In this document: piece after piece, positions 52,538 to 62,638 of the stretch
How positions within the stretch are numbered: position 1 is the first letter of the stretch
Layout: each line of letters begins with the position of its first letter
Assembly (NCBI GenBank): GCA_014695345.1
Contig: JACJOC010000087.1
Location: forward strand, 62,001 to 126,000
DNA: 64,000 nucleotides
From: Cyanobacteria bacterium FACHB-471
GTDB lineage: Bacteria; Cyanobacteriota; Cyanobacteriia; Elainellales; Elainellaceae
Direction: 5' to 3'
Program-made: the position numbers and the translations under genes
Notes under the pieces: model-generated
What the model was told of the DNA's origin: nothing
Database searches by the model: none
What the model saw: only the letters and a program-made list of their open reading frames with translations

Positions 52538-53832
52538 ACTTCATCCTCGCTGGTAATGTGGATTTGGTAGGCAGAGATTGTTTCAGCAATGCTGGAATTA
52601 AACTGAATTCCCTGTTCGGTTAGTGATCGCAGTGCCGTCACGACTTGGTAGCGATTAATTCCTAAAGCTGCCTCAATTTGGGCAATTCGAGCGTCCTGAA
52701 ATTCCTGCAGATACTCATAAACTTCCCACTCAAACGGGACGCTTGACTCTGTGTTAGTGAAAGTCGAAAGTTCGTCAATTTCTAGATTTGACTCATCCTG
52801 CTTATTGCCGTTTGGCAAAGCGGACTGTTTTGTCAATTCACCTGATAGCACCTCAACTTCTGGATGTGCCTGGGACTGAGGACTAAAGATCAGAGTTTCA
52901 GGCTGTGACAGATCGCAATCTTCTAACAGGTCAGCGGGGTCAAGTTCAGGGCAAATGAGTTCGTTGAACAGTTCCCAGAGCAATTGAGTAGATTCGGCTA
53001 GCGATCGCCCTGTGCGAGAGAGCAAAACGTCGTGACAAATGTCGCGGAATTCGGGGTTTTCGGGCATCACCAGGATCTCGTGCTCATGGCAGACCTTGCC
53101 TACCATCAGGCAAGACCGCAAGCCTGAAGTTTTTTCCGCTCCAGTCTTAATCCGAAATGCTTTAACTAGGCTGACGATGATTGCAGCGCTTTCTCGATCG
53201 ATGCCAGTTTTCTGTACCACAATTTCCTGTTGGGTCAGTTCGTCCGGCTCTGGCATGTTGATTGTTATCAGGCGATCGAGCAAGGCATCCTGCGTTTCAT
53301 GAACACCACAATACTCTTCTGGATTTGAGGTGAAGATGGCACGAAAATGAGGATTAACTCGAATGTATTCGTTGCGATTACCGCTAGGAGGCAGCACCAG
53401 CAGCTTTTCTTCTAGTGCCGATAGCAGCACGTTGTTGACTTCCGGGCGAGAGCGGTTGAACTCGTCATAGACCAGGGTGAATCCTTCTCGGCAGGCAAGA
53501 GTTAGGCGAGAGTCAACCCAGTTTTGCCGCAGTTCGTCTTCAACTTTGACGACACTGTGAATGTAGTTATCGACTACTTTTTTGCGGGTGTAGCCAGTTT
53601 GGTTGCCAATCAGGTCGGAGGTTTTGAACTCGTCGTCGCCGAAAATCAGCATGATGGGACGACTAAGCAAATCTGCCAGGTGAAGTGCCAGGGTGGTTTT
53701 GCCAGTTCCGGCAGGTCCGCGCAGATGGACAGAGAAGCCGGACTGGAGATATCGTAAAGCTCTCGTTGCCACTCGCTCGACTGAGGGAGTGCTGACAAAG
53801 CGACGGGGGCGGGCTTGGAGAACGGTGGTCAC
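52534..53832 (-). CDS. gvpN: Gas vesicle AAA+ ATPase GvpN with C-terminal winged-helix-like extension
   Basis: 432 residues, GTG start overlapping the gvpC stop by four bases. MoxR-like AAA+ ATPase: Walker [10 protein letters not shown] (about 40-48), Walker [14 protein letters not shown], sensor-1 [10 protein letters not shown] and an Arg-rich end. Core GvpN usually spans some 280-350 residues; residues about 295-365 here are an acidic linker and about 365-412 a separate module, [38 protein letters not shown]. The same module occurs at the end of GvpC. GvpN is needed for vesicle growth to full width. Confidence 0.93.
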   Translation of the reverse strand: MTTVLQARPRRFVSTPSVERVATRALRYLQSGFSVHLRGPAGTGKTTLALHLADLLSRPIMLIFGDDEFKTSDLIGNQTGYTRKKVVDNYIHSVVKVEDELRQNWVDSRLTLACREGFTLVYDEFNRSRPEVNNVLLSALEEKLLVLPPSGNRNEYIRVNPHFRAIFTSNPEEYCGVHETQDALLDRLITINMPEPDELTQQEIVVQKTGIDRESAAIIVSLVKAFRIKTGAEKTSGLRSCLMVGKVCHEHEILVMPENPEFRDICHDVLLSRTGRSLAESTQLLWELFNELICPELDPADLLEDCDLSQPETLIFSPQSQAHPEVEVLSGELTKQSALPNGNKQDESNLEIDELSTFTNTESSVPFEWEVYEYLQEFQDARIAQIEAALGINRYQVVTALRSLTEQGIQFNSSIAETISAYQIHITSEDEV

Positions 53833-54779
53833 AGGCTTGCTTCCTCTTGAATCAGGTAGACGCGATCGCGCTGGGTTACTAATCCTTTCTTAATCAAGGA
53901 GCGGAGTGCATCCACGGCTTGAAAGCGATTGATGCCTAATGCGGTTTCAAGCTCGGTGAGGCGTGCCCCTTGCACCTGGTAAATGTGATAGTAGATTTCT
54001 TCTTCTAGCTGCACTGGGTCTTTTTGCAGCGAATTCAACGCTTGAGGAACTGATGTAACCTGAACGGGTTGAGGTCGAACTGGTGCAGTGGGTAAGGCTG
54101 GAGTAAGGGCGATCGTCACAGAATCTGCAATAGGTGAAACGCTATTTAATGCAGCAGAACTCGGTTCGGAACTGGCGCTAGAGCTACCATTTCCCCAGAT
54201 CATTGTTCGCAAACTGGTGCAGTAGTCGCGCAATTCGGTTCGCAGCGCGGTCATTTCGGCAAGTCGTTTAGCCCGATTTTGCTCAAGTTCTTGCTGTAGC
54301 TGATTTGCCCGGTCTTGGCGCATCAATTCCAGTTCAGAAAGGTAGGTCTGAACTTCTGAATGGAGCGATTCCATAAAGGCGGCTAGGTCTTGAGCTAACT
54401 GCATCTGGACTTGCGCCCGTTGCTGCTGGTTGGTTTCCAGTAACAGTTGAACTTCTGCCTGAATGGCTTGAACTTTAATCTTTAACTCTTGCCGCAAAGA
54501 AGCCACAGATTGACTCAAATTGATGTGAAAGTTGTGTAGCTCCTGAGCCAATTCTTGAGCCTGAACTTGTCGGCGATCGCTGAGATGACCCAGAAAAACT
54601 TGAGTTTCTTGCTGCAAGCCAAGCTGAAATAGGCTCAGATCATCTCGCAGTTGGGCGGCACTTTGTTGGCGCTGTTGTTGAAATGCGGCTAGGGTCTCAC
54701 GCACCTGCTGCTGACGTTGGGCTATTTCTTGCTGACGCTGTTGACGTTGTTCTTGCCATAAATCTTTGAGCGCAATCAC
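53829..54779 (-). CDS. gvpC: Gas vesicle outer-surface protein GvpC with C-terminal winged-helix-like domain
   Basis: 316 residues, GTG start set by the strong AGGAGGAG at 54786-54793. The N-terminal 37 residues are followed by 33-residue repeats (Q38-R70, Q71-V103, about 122-154 plus weaker units), rich in Gln with the usual FLxxLxxR-type spacing, that bind along the GvpA ribs and stiffen the vesicle. A Pro/Ser/Thr-rich linker (about 205-250) leads to residues 258-316: [51 protein letters not shown], a winged-helix-like module. Typical Nostoc GvpC lacks that end. The module may dock or regulate, but no role is known to me. Confidence 0.9.
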   Translation of the reverse strand: MIALKDLWQEQRQQRQQEIAQRQQQVRETLAAFQQQRQQSAAQLRDDLSLFQLGLQQETQVFLGHLSDRRQVQAQELAQELHNFHINLSQSVASLRQELKIKVQAIQAEVQLLLETNQQQRAQVQMQLAQDLAAFMESLHSEVQTYLSELELMRQDRANQLQQELEQNRAKRLAEMTALRTELRDYCTSLRTMIWGNGSSSASSEPSSAALNSVSPIADSVTIALTPALPTAPVRPQPVQVTSVPQALNSLQKDPVQLEEEIYYHIYQVQGARLTELETALGINRFQAVDALRSLIKKGLVTQRDRVYLIQEEASL

Positions 54780-54785
54780 AAAAAT

Positions 54786-54793
54786 CTCCTCCT
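54786..54793 (-). promoter_or_regulatory. Strong Shine-Dalgarno of gvpC
   Basis: On the minus strand AGGAGGAG lies six bases before the GTG of gvpC, fixing that GTG as the start even though it is not an ATG. Confidence 0.8.
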
Positions 54794-54880
54794 GCGAGGC
54801 TAAGAATTAATGGTTAATGGGTTGATTGATTTAATCGATTAAGAGAAGTTCAGTTAAATTTATTTGACCCAAGAGAAAGA

Positions 54881-54901
54881 GGGGAGCCGGAGTAGCTCCC
54901 C
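54881..54901 (-). terminator. Hairpin just after gvpA
   Basis: GGGGAGC / GCTCCCC, 7 bp with a 7-nt loop, 15 nt after the gvpA stop. On the minus strand it is followed by TCTTTCTCTT. It may attenuate transcription or protect gvpA mRNA, giving more GvpA than GvpC and downstream products. Confidence 0.6.
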
Positions 54902-54916
54902 AATTTTGGGGATTTC

Positions 54917-55135
54917 CTAGGAGGCGGGAACGGCAGCTTGAGTGGTCAAACCGACTGCTTCGGCATACTTCAAGTAGGTTTCTACGGAAGCGATCACGAC
55001 GCGAGCTTCAATAGCTAGCAGTTCGATTCCAACAAGGGAAACGCGAACCCATGCGTCAACAACGATGCCTTTGTCGAGGATGCGATCAACGACTTCAGCC
55101 AAGCTAGAGGAGGAGTTTACTTTTTCAACAGCCAT
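54917..55135 (-). CDS. gvpA: Major gas vesicle structural protein GvpA
   Basis: 72 residues. Near-canonical Gvp[64 protein letters not shown], the alpha-beta-beta-alpha unit that polymerises into the rib of the gas vesicle wall. Only one copy is present, whereas several cyanobacteria have tandem copies. First gene of the operon, with a 262-nt upstream gap that should contain its promoter. The ribosome binding site is weak (AGGTAACTAAAC before ATG). Confidence 0.97.
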   Translation of the reverse strand: MAVEKVNSSSSLAEVVDRILDKGIVVDAWVRVSLVGIELLAIEARVVIASVETYLKYAEAVGLTTQAAVPAS

Positions 55136-55397
55136 GTTTAGTTACCTACGAAATTCGTTGTGTTAGTAGAATCCGAAAATGCCCGACTTTCTGATACATA
55201 GACAGGCATTTCTCTAGAGCTGAGAGCGATCGCCCGGAAGCAAGTTGGCTCGGCGAAGACATCTAAACTCTGGAGATGTTCATAACATTCCCGATATTTC
55301 TGATCGATCAACAACGAGTTGTAAAAACAACAAGTCGATTGGTAACACCACTTAAAAATTTGTAAATCAGCTCACGGTTAATACAGCCTGATAGGAG

Positions 55398-56162
55398 TTA
55401 GGCCGTCTTAAAAAAGCGAATAATTTCGCGCACATGTTCTAGAAATTGACCGTCGGTGCTGAGTTGAGCGATCGCCCCCTTTGCTTCTCTCATGATTCGC
55501 TCGTGCTCTGCTTGGTTGGTTGCCTGTAGTTCTCGTAGTTGAGCATCTAGACGAATGCACTGCTGGCGGGTGGCTTCTAAATCTCGCTGCTGGGTCGATA
55601 CCCAGGAGGTTGACTCATTAGGATTAAGCTGTTCTTCCAGGCGTTTGATAGTTTCTTCAAGCGTGAAGACGCAAGCGCGCAGTTCTAGCACGTCCTCGCG
55701 TGGATACTTTATCTGCTGGCGAATCATTGTCAGCCGCATTGCTAGATACTGGTAAGTTCTGGCTGCTGGACGCAGCACTGTGAGCAACAATGCTGCCCCA
55801 GAACCGATGTAGCCGATCGCACTAATACCATTGGCAGCTAGGGTGTAGAGTCCAACCGCAGAAATCAGGTGAAGGGCGATCGCTACCCAGAGCGAAGCTT
55901 GAGCTACTTTTGCGGCGTATTCGACTTGCTTGACGTTTACCTCAATTCCTTTTTCTTCAGATTGGTCTGCCTCAGCTAACACTTCCTTTGCGTCGAAATG
56001 GACGTTCCAGGGCACTGTCACAATCACTAATAGCCATTCAAAGACAGCAATGCCAATAATCCAGTCGAGGAAGCTGCCTGTTGGAATGTGCAGCCATTGC
56101 AGCAGTCCAAATACCAGCAGCACCAATAGAGCAAATCCAAAGTTGAGTGCGATCGCCACCAT
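55398..56162 (-). CDS. Membrane protein with C-terminal coiled coil, upstream of gvpA
   Basis: 254 residues from the ATG at 56162 (GAGG about nine bases upstream); a TTG at 56183 is the alternative. Four membrane helices (IALNFGFALLVLLVFGLLQWL; FLDWIIGIAVFEWLLVIVTVP; ASLWVAIALHLISAVGLYTLA; AIGYIGSGAALLLTVL) are followed by a cytosolic region with a charged coiled coil (about 165-240, LEETIKRLEEQLNPNES, RDLEATRQQCIRLDAQLRELQ). I do not recognise the family. It lies upstream on the same strand as gvpA and might be co-regulated, but that is inference. Confidence 0.75.
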   Translation of the reverse strand: MVAIALNFGFALLVLLVFGLLQWLHIPTGSFLDWIIGIAVFEWLLVIVTVPWNVHFDAKEVLAEADQSEEKGIEVNVKQVEYAAKVAQASLWVAIALHLISAVGLYTLAANGISAIGYIGSGAALLLTVLRPAARTYQYLAMRLTMIRQQIKYPREDVLELRACVFTLEETIKRLEEQLNPNESTSWVSTQQRDLEATRQQCIRLDAQLRELQATNQAEHERIMREAKGAIAQLSTDGQFLEHVREIIRFFKTA

Positions 56163-56760
56163 TCTACTAACCTCTACTGCCAAAACGGTTGTTCCTCATT
56201 TTGAGCAGAGCAGGTCGCTGTGGTTGAGAAGCGTGTGATGGTTTTGATAGATCCACAGCGATCGCTAAAACCAAAGACTTGATTAGAACTTCATCCCATC
56301 TTTATCGAAATTTCTAATCTCCAATTTTCCTGGGAGTGAAAGAATACTTTTGAATTTCTGTTTGCCTTTCCTGTATTTTTGATCTAGCTGAAAGGGATAC
56401 ACTACAACCGTTTGAAAGCTTCCAAAGAAGCTAGATAAGCAGCATCTCGTAGCCCTAAATTTGATAGGAATCAAGGTCTTTGGAGCAAAAGTTAGCACAT
56501 TCCCTGAGTTAGATCACGACATTTCCAGCACATATACGGAGTCTTTGCTGAACAGACGTAGTAGGATCTACGTAGTAAGCAGAATAGGTAAATAGTAAAG
56601 TTATTTTCAATAGCATGACTGACTGATTGAAGGGCGCATCTCTCCGGTAACGTAAAACGTAAGAGAGTAGTAGATAGGGTGGGTTGTCTTTGGTAGATCG
56701 CTGGCTCCACCTCTGCTGACTGAAACGAATCGTTTCTAACCCTTCACTTTATAAAATGCT
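56163..56760. other. Divergent intergenic region, 598 nt
   Basis: Between the membrane protein and the histidine kinase. Minus-strand frames at 56283-56498 and 56492-56710 have no protein-like sequence and no ribosome binding site. Only a small CGTAG/CTACG hairpin around 56548-56563 stands out. Presumably contains two divergent promoters. Confidence 0.5.
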
Positions 56761-59097
56761 GTGTACTTAGGCAGTTCTTTATTTAAACTAACCCCAAAAC
56801 GCAATCGCTTTAAGTTTAAGCAAGCGACTCAGCGTACGCACCTACCGCTGGTGATTGCAATAACGCTATTGAGTGCAGCAGGTACGATGTTCTCTGTTTC
56901 ATCTGCAATTTTGTTGCACGGCTTCGAGCGCGTAGAAGCTCAGGCAATGCATCAGAACCTGGAGCGAGCTTTAGATGCGCTGAAGCAGGATTTTGAAATC
57001 CTTAGTACTACTGTACGAGACTACGCGGTTTGGGATGATACTTACGCGTTCATCACTAATAGAGATTCAGATTATGTCAAGCTAAATCTCAATCAAGCGA
57101 TGTGGGAAAGCTTTAACCTTCATCTCATTTTGATGGCGCGTCCTTCGGAGCAAGTTGTCTTCAGCCAAAGGCGTGATCCAATTAGCTCTGACATCACTTC
57201 TGTTTCTCAGGCTGTGCAAGATGCCGTTGTAGACAGCGGCATTCTTCATCATGCTGATGGCAAACCCCATTCTGGCATTGTGCTGTTGCCAGATGGTCCA
57301 ATGCTGATAGCGGCACATTCGGTGCTGACTAGCAATCTGGAAGGACCAAGTCGCGGCACTCTGGTGATGGGGCGCTACTTAGATGCGGCTGAGGTATCAC
57401 GTTTGTCTGAGCTGACACGCGTTTCGCTCGACCTGCGTCAGATCGCTGGATCACTACCCCCTGATTTTGAGGCTGCTCGTACCGCTTTATTCAATGGGCA
57501 ATCCAACTGGATACAGCCTTTAGATTCCGATGCGATCGCAGGTTACGTTCTAATCGAAGACATCCAGGAGCAGCCCACCTTGCTACTGCGGGCAGATATG
57601 CCCAGAGGTATTTATCAACAGGGGGTGCTGAGCTTGCGCTATTTAGGATTGTCGCTGCTCAGTTTGGGGACGCTGTTTGGGCTGGTAATCTGGCTGCTGT
57701 GGCGTAGACTGACCGCTAATATTATTGAGCGCGATCGCATAGAGCAAGCGCTGCTTCAAGAAGAGCGGTTTCGCAAGGTGTTTGAAGATGCGCCGATTGG
57801 GATGGCGATCGCTAACATCAGCAGCGGTCAAATCATGAAAGTTAACCATGCGTTGTGTGAAATGCTGGGCTACACCAGTGCCGAGCTAGAAGCAAAGACA
57901 GTGCAAGAAATCACCCACTCGGACGACTGGAACCAGAACTGCCACCTGTTCGAACAACTGATAGCGGGAGCGATCGCCAATTACCAAACTGAGAAGCGCT
58001 ACCTCAAGCAAAATCAGGAAACCCTCTGGGTAAATCTCACCGCAACGCTCATCCACAGCCCTCAGGGAAATGGGTGCTACATCCTGGGAATGTTTGAGAA
58101 TGTCACCGAACGCAAGCAAACGGAAGCGATTTTGCGTCAGTCTGAAGCAAAATACCGCAACCAAGCTGAACAACTAAAAAGCACCCTGGCTGAACTGCAG
58201 CAGACTCAGGCACAGCTTGTGCAGAGCGAAAAGATATCTAGCCTGAGCCAGCTTGTCGCTGGAATTGCTCACGAAATCAATAATCCCGTTAACTTCATCT
58301 CTGGCAATTTGACTCATGCTGATAGCCACATCCAGGACTTGCTGAATTTGATTCGGCTTTACCAAAAACACTATCCTCAACCGTCAGCCGAAATCTTGGC
58401 AAAGACGGAGTCCGCTGATCTGAACTTTTTGTTGGAAGATCTGCCAAAGCTATTTTCGTCGATGAAAGTTGGCTCGGAACGAATTCACCAGTTGATCTTG
58501 TCACTTTGCAATTTCTCCCGTCTGAATGAGGCAGACCTCAAGGCGGTCAACATTCACGAAGGCATCGAGAGTACGCTCATGCTGTTGGAAAATCGGCTCC
58601 AAGCTAATGATCTGCATCCAGCGATTCAGGTTGTCAAAGATTATGGCGATCTGCCGCTAGTAGAGTGCTATGCCAAGCAACTCAATCAAGTCTTTATGAA
58701 TATCCTGCTGAATGCAATCGAAGCGCTAGAACAAAAATGGAATGTTTCAGAAGAATGGCATCTGAGGGAAGGTCAGCCAGGAGAATGGCAGTCTCCTAAG
58801 ATCTGGATTCAAACCTTACTGAAGGGCGATCGCGTAATTGTGCAAATTTCAGATAACGGAACAGGTTTTTCGGAGCAGGTTAAAGCGCGGCTGTTCGATC
58901 CGTTTTTTACCACGAAGGCGATCGGTGAAGGCACAGGACTGGGGCTATCAGTAAGCTATCAAGTCATTGTCGGTAATCATCAGGGGCAGTTGCAGTGCTG
59001 CTCTACCCCTGGTCAAGGGGCTGAGTTTACGATTCAGATTCCCCTGCAAAGACAGTTGCCTCAGTGCCGTACCAGCTTTTTAAGCCGTTATAAGTAA
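56761..59097 (+). CDS. CHASE4-PAS histidine kinase
   Basis: 778 residues, GTG start. TM1 about 24-50, then a periplasmic CHASE4 sensor domain (about 60-250; DFEILSTTVRDYAVWDDTYAFI is its signature), TM2 about 285-312, PAS domain about 330-450 (FRKVFEDAPIGMAIANISSGQIMKVN, PAC end with WVNLTATLIHSPQGNGCYILGMFENVTERKQ), coiled coil, HisKA with phospho-His about 504 (GIAHEINNPVNF), N-box MNILLNAIEAL, G1 QISDNGTGF and G2 GEGTGLGLSVSYQ. A full membrane-bound sensor kinase. No response regulator is adjacent. Its 3' end overlaps the convergent HD gene by 18 bases. Confidence 0.92.
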   Translation: MYLGSSLFKLTPKRNRFKFKQATQRTHLPLVIAITLLSAAGTMFSVSSAILLHGFERVEAQAMHQNLERALDALKQDFEILSTTVRDYAVWDDTYAFITNRDSDYVKLNLNQAMWESFNLHLILMARPSEQVVFSQRRDPISSDITSVSQAVQDAVVDSGILHHADGKPHSGIVLLPDGPMLIAAHSVLTSNLEGPSRGTLVMGRYLDAAEVSRLSELTRVSLDLRQIAGSLPPDFEAARTALFNGQSNWIQPLDSDAIAGYVLIEDIQEQPTLLLRADMPRGIYQQGVLSLRYLGLSLLSLGTLFGLVIWLLWRRLTANIIERDRIEQALLQEERFRKVFEDAPIGMAIANISSGQIMKVNHALCEMLGYTSAELEAKTVQEITHSDDWNQNCHLFEQLIAGAIANYQTEKRYLKQNQETLWVNLTATLIHSPQGNGCYILGMFENVTERKQTEAILRQSEAKYRNQAEQLKSTLAELQQTQAQLVQSEKISSLSQLVAGIAHEINNPVNFISGNLTHADSHIQDLLNLIRLYQKHYPQPSAEILAKTESADLNFLLEDLPKLFSSMKVGSERIHQLILSLCNFSRLNEADLKAVNIHEGIESTLMLLENRLQANDLHPAIQVVKDYGDLPLVECYAKQLNQVFMNILLNAIEALEQKWNVSEEWHLREGQPGEWQSPKIWIQTLLKGDRVIVQISDNGTGFSEQVKARLFDPFFTTKAIGEGTGLGLSVSYQVIVGNHQGQLQCCSTPGQGAEFTIQIPLQRQLPQCRTSFLSRYK

Positions 59098-60348
59098 TGC
59101 TGGGTCAAGCTCACGTGGGTAGAGTAGCCAAGTCCGTTGCCAAGGCTGAATGAGTGTTTTCACTAAGGGTGACTGATCGCTAATTTCTTGCAATCCTGTA
59201 TCTGTTGCCAACTTGATGCCGCGTTGATAAAGCGTGTAGCCGTGACTCAAAGCCGTGCGAAGCCCTGCATAGTACTGGGTTTGGGAAAGGGGTGAAATGC
59301 CCGTTTTTGCGAACCAACCCTGCACCCGTTGCAACAGTTGAGCCTGCTGTGTGGTTTCTAAATGCGTGATATCTAAAGCTTTGAGTAAATCCCGATTTAA
59401 AAAGCGGCGGCACAAGTCTGCTAAAACCGGGTCGGTATGATGTTGCCAGCGGTGTAGATGATAGACAAACACACCGTCATCGGCATCTAGATACTGCGTC
59501 AGGGACAGTTGGTCGCAGTCCTCCTGAAGCCATGCCGTGACGACTTCATCTGCCTGCAAATTACTCAGGGCTAGCTGTTCTCGCGCTCGTTTGAAGGCGT
59601 GTTCTAGCACCCAAGTTGCTGCAACATTCTTGGGATGGTTGTAAACCTGAGCGTACATAAAGTAGCGGACAATCAGGTAATGCTCGATCGCCGCCATCCC
59701 TTTTCGTGCAACTACAAGCTGCTGACTCACGGGGTCATAGCTCATTGCCATGAGGATGCGATCGAGGTCTAGCTTGCCGTAGCTGGCTCCAGTAAAGTAA
59801 CTGTCGCGCATTAAATAGTCCAGGCGATCGCAATCTAACTGGCTAGAAACCAACTGCCACACTAGCGGCACAGGATGCTGTTTCTGGTAAACCTGCTGAA
59901 GCTGGTTCAATAAGTTAGGCTCAAACTCATCTAACAACTGCCTCACAGGAGCAGATTCTCGCAAGATGCGTCCTGTCCAGTACTCGTGGTGACAGCCAAA
60001 GATATCTTCGCAGGTGTGGCTGAACGGCCCATGCCCTACGTCATGCAGTAGGGCTGCACAAAGTACGGTTGCTCGGTAAGGTTTGAGCAGCGGGTAGTGA
60101 TGAGCAATGCGATCAAAGGCGCGACGGGCGATCGCCATCACGCCTAAAGAATGGGTAAACCGTGACCCTTCTGCCCCGTGAAAGGTGAGGCTGGCTGGAC
60201 CAAGCTGCCGAATTCGGCGCAACCGTTGAAAGGCTGGAGTGTCGATCAGCCGAATCAGCAGCGCCTCAACTGGGTCACTTTGATCAAGGGCGATCGCCCC
60301 ATGCAAGGGATCGTGATAGGTTCGCCCTGCGTTAGGCTGCACCTGCAA
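59080..60348 (-). CDS. HD-superfamily phosphohydrolase (COG1078)
   Basis: 422 residues from a TTG at 60348 (GTG at 60342 also possible). Motifs RTYHDPLHGAIALD, the metal-binding HD in CAALLHDVGHGPFSHTCEDIF, and DRLDYLMRDSYFTGASYGKLDLDRI are those of dGTPase/SAMHD1-like phosphohydrolases. Family members hydrolyse dNTPs or related nucleotides; the substrate is not predictable. The upstream end overlaps the ctpA stop by 17 bases, so translation is probably coupled. Confidence 0.93.
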   Translation of the reverse strand: MQVQPNAGRTYHDPLHGAIALDQSDPVEALLIRLIDTPAFQRLRRIRQLGPASLTFHGAEGSRFTHSLGVMAIARRAFDRIAHHYPLLKPYRATVLCAALLHDVGHGPFSHTCEDIFGCHHEYWTGRILRESAPVRQLLDEFEPNLLNQLQQVYQKQHPVPLVWQLVSSQLDCDRLDYLMRDSYFTGASYGKLDLDRILMAMSYDPVSQQLVVARKGMAAIEHYLIVRYFMYAQVYNHPKNVAATWVLEHAFKRAREQLALSNLQADEVVTAWLQEDCDQLSLTQYLDADDGVFVYHLHRWQHHTDPVLADLCRRFLNRDLLKALDITHLETTQQAQLLQRVQGWFAKTGISPLSQTQYYAGLRTALSHGYTLYQRGIKLATDTGLQEISDQSPLVKTLIQPWQRTWLLYPRELDPALLITA

Positions 60349-61567
60349 CCACCGTTTGCTGAGTCAACACATCTACCGCAGCCTGATACTGGCGATCGGC
60401 AGCCGTACCGACCTGGTCACGAGTAATTGGGTCGAGGGAAACAACCAAATCCGGCACGATGCCTTGACGATTAATGTCATGGTGATTTGGAGTCTCATAT
60501 TTGGCGATCGTCACTGCTAGCCCAGAACCATCCGATAGGTTAAACAGCGATTGAATCAGCCCTTTCCCAAAGGTTTTTTCGCCGACCAGCAAAGCCCGCC
60601 CATTGTCCTGCAATGCGCCTGCTAAAATCTCGCTGGCACTAGCAGTTCCCTGGTTGACTAGAACCACTAGTGGGTCATCGGTAATTGCCTGCCCAGTCGC
60701 GTCGAAACTATCTTGAATTCCCTGACGGTTGACCGTGTAGACAACAGTTCCCTGCTCTAACCAGAGTCGAGCGATTTCGATGCCTGCCTGCAATAGCCCA
60801 CCCGGATTGTTGCGTAAATCTAGAATGTAGCCTTCTGCTCCTTCTGCTTCCAAGTGGCTCACTGCATGGGCAAGTTCAGCCGTCGCGTTGGCATTGAATT
60901 GGTTCAGCCGAATGTAGCCGATCGCCTTTCCTTCTGATTGGGAACGCAACTCTGCATACACTGGGTTCAAACTGATGCGATCGCGCACTAGCTTTACCTC
61001 TATTGATTCAGATTCCGATCGCCCTACCTTCAGGGTGACCTCACTGCCAATCGGTCCCCGCATTCGCGCTGCCGCCTCGTCTAGCGTCAAAGTTGCAGTC
61101 GAGGACCCGTCAATTTCCAGGATGCGATCGCGGGGTTGAATTCCCGCTTGATCCGCCGGAGATCCTTCAATCGGTGCAATTACCCGCAGTTCACCAGTTT
61201 CCCCATCTTGGGCAATTTGTAAGCCTACGCCCGTCAATTCTCCAGACGTATTGGTTTGCAAGCTGCGATATTGGTCAGGCTTAAGCAACCGAGTAAACGG
61301 GTCGTTCAAACTCGCTAGCATCTGCTGAATAGCAGTATAAGTTTGCTCCCGGTTCTCTAAAGGTTGCTTCAGCGCCCGCTGCCGTACAAACCACCAGTTT
61401 TGGTGGTTAAACGTGTCATCTACGTAGGCTCGGTCTACAATCCGCCAGACCTCACTGAGCAACTTCTGCTCTTCAGTAAAAGCATTTGCGACTGGAATCC
61501 AACTGCCCAACACTATCAAAACCGACAATGCTAAAAGCAGTCCGATTCGAAAAAACTGTTTTCTCAT
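60332..61567 (-). CDS. ctpA: C-terminal processing protease CtpA (S41 family)
   Basis: 411 residues. Signal peptide (LLLALSVLIVLGSWIPVANA), then tail-specific protease fold: PDZ domain about 95-190 (GVGLQIAQDGE..VIAPIEGSPADQAGIQPRDRILEIDG), and the catalytic pair Ser310 in NQGTASASE with Lys335 in TFGKG. Relatives cleave the C-terminus of precursor D1 in photosystem II. Cyanobacteria have two or three Ctp paralogues, and the assignment to CtpA rather than CtpB is uncertain. It lies head to head with petB, as I recall for some Synechococcus. Confidence 0.92.
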   Translation of the reverse strand: MRKQFFRIGLLLALSVLIVLGSWIPVANAFTEEQKLLSEVWRIVDRAYVDDTFNHQNWWFVRQRALKQPLENREQTYTAIQQMLASLNDPFTRLLKPDQYRSLQTNTSGELTGVGLQIAQDGETGELRVIAPIEGSPADQAGIQPRDRILEIDGSSTATLTLDEAAARMRGPIGSEVTLKVGRSESESIEVKLVRDRISLNPVYAELRSQSEGKAIGYIRLNQFNANATAELAHAVSHLEAEGAEGYILDLRNNPGGLLQAGIEIARLWLEQGTVVYTVNRQGIQDSFDATGQAITDDPLVVLVNQGTASASEILAGALQDNGRALLVGEKTFGKGLIQSLFNLSDGSGLAVTIAKYETPNHHDINRQGIVPDLVVSLDPITRDQVGTAADRQYQAAVDVLTQQTVVAGAA

Positions 61568-61820
61568 AAAGCAGATCTTAAACTTAGGTAAAGACTTGTT
61601 GCCACAGGCTGACTGAGTCAGCGCAAATCTCGAAACGTCTGATCCCTATCCTTAAGCCTCAGCTACGAAAGTTAAAGAGAACATAGTAGCAAGATAGTAG
61701 CAAGTCTGAACCTAAAATCGCCTAACCTCTGCCCAAGAGAAGGTTTCGACCGTGAAATCTACCCAACGGCTATGTTACATTTTCTATTGACAGCAACACA
61801 TTTTTTGGAACTCTTGCTTC

Positions 61821-62489
61821 ATGTTTACTAAGCAGGTAACCGACTCGAAAGCTTACCAGTGGTTTGAGGAGCGCCTGGAAATTCAGGCACTGGCTGATGA
61901 CATCAGCAGCAAATATGTCCCTCCCCACGTTAATATCTTCTATTGCCTGGGTGGAATTACCCTGACCTGTTTCCTAATCCAGTTTGCGACTGGATTTGCA
62001 ATGACCTTTTATTACCGTCCGACTGTAGCAGAGGCGTTCGAGTCAGTTCAGTATTTGATGACCGACGTTAGCTTTGGTTGGCTGATTCGCTCCATTCACC
62101 GCTGGTCTGCCAGCATGATGGTGCTGATGATGATCCTGCACACCTTCCGGGTTTATCTGACGGGTGGTTTCAAGAAACCCCGTGAGTTGACTTGGGTAAC
62201 CGGCGTTATTCTCGCTGTAATCACTGTCTCCTTCGGTGTAACCGGCTACTCCCTGCCCTGGGATCAAATTGGGTACTGGGCAGTCAAAATCGTCTCTGGT
62301 GTTCCCGAAGCGATTCCTGTTGTAGGTACATTGATTGCTGATATGTTACGGGGTGGCTCCAGTGTGGGACAAGCAACGCTAACCCGCTACTACAGCGCTC
62401 ACACCTTTGTTTTACCCTGGCTGATTGCAGTCTTCATGCTGTTGCACTTCTTGATGATCCGCAAGCAGGGTATTTCTGGCCCCTTGTAG
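61821..62489 (+). CDS. petB: Cytochrome b6 (PetB)
   Basis: 222 residues, the standard cyanobacterial length. The covalently bound c' heme Cys is C42 here ([12 protein letters not shown]), the four heme-ligand His are in [15 protein letters not shown] and the later [19 protein letters not shown], and the C-terminus RKQGISGPL is typical. Thylakoid-membrane core subunit of the b6f complex that passes electrons from plastoquinol to plastocyanin. Followed by petD 149 nt downstream, so they form the usual petBD operon. Confidence 0.98.
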   Translation: MFTKQVTDSKAYQWFEERLEIQALADDISSKYVPPHVNIFYCLGGITLTCFLIQFATGFAMTFYYRPTVAEAFESVQYLMTDVSFGWLIRSIHRWSASMMVLMMILHTFRVYLTGGFKKPRELTWVTGVILAVITVSFGVTGYSLPWDQIGYWAVKIVSGVPEAIPVVGTLIADMLRGGSSVGQATLTRYYSAHTFVLPWLIAVFMLLHFLMIRKQGISGPL

Positions 62490-62638
62490 GTTTCAGACCT
62501 CACAAGGTTGGCAAATTGTATCCTTGGGTGGCAGATGTTGATTCTCTGATTTCGGTAAACTAGGCTGTAATTGTTGAACGGCACTGCTTAACCTTTCTTT
62601 ACTTCCTGTCTCAGACCCAAAGGAGAACACCATAGGCT

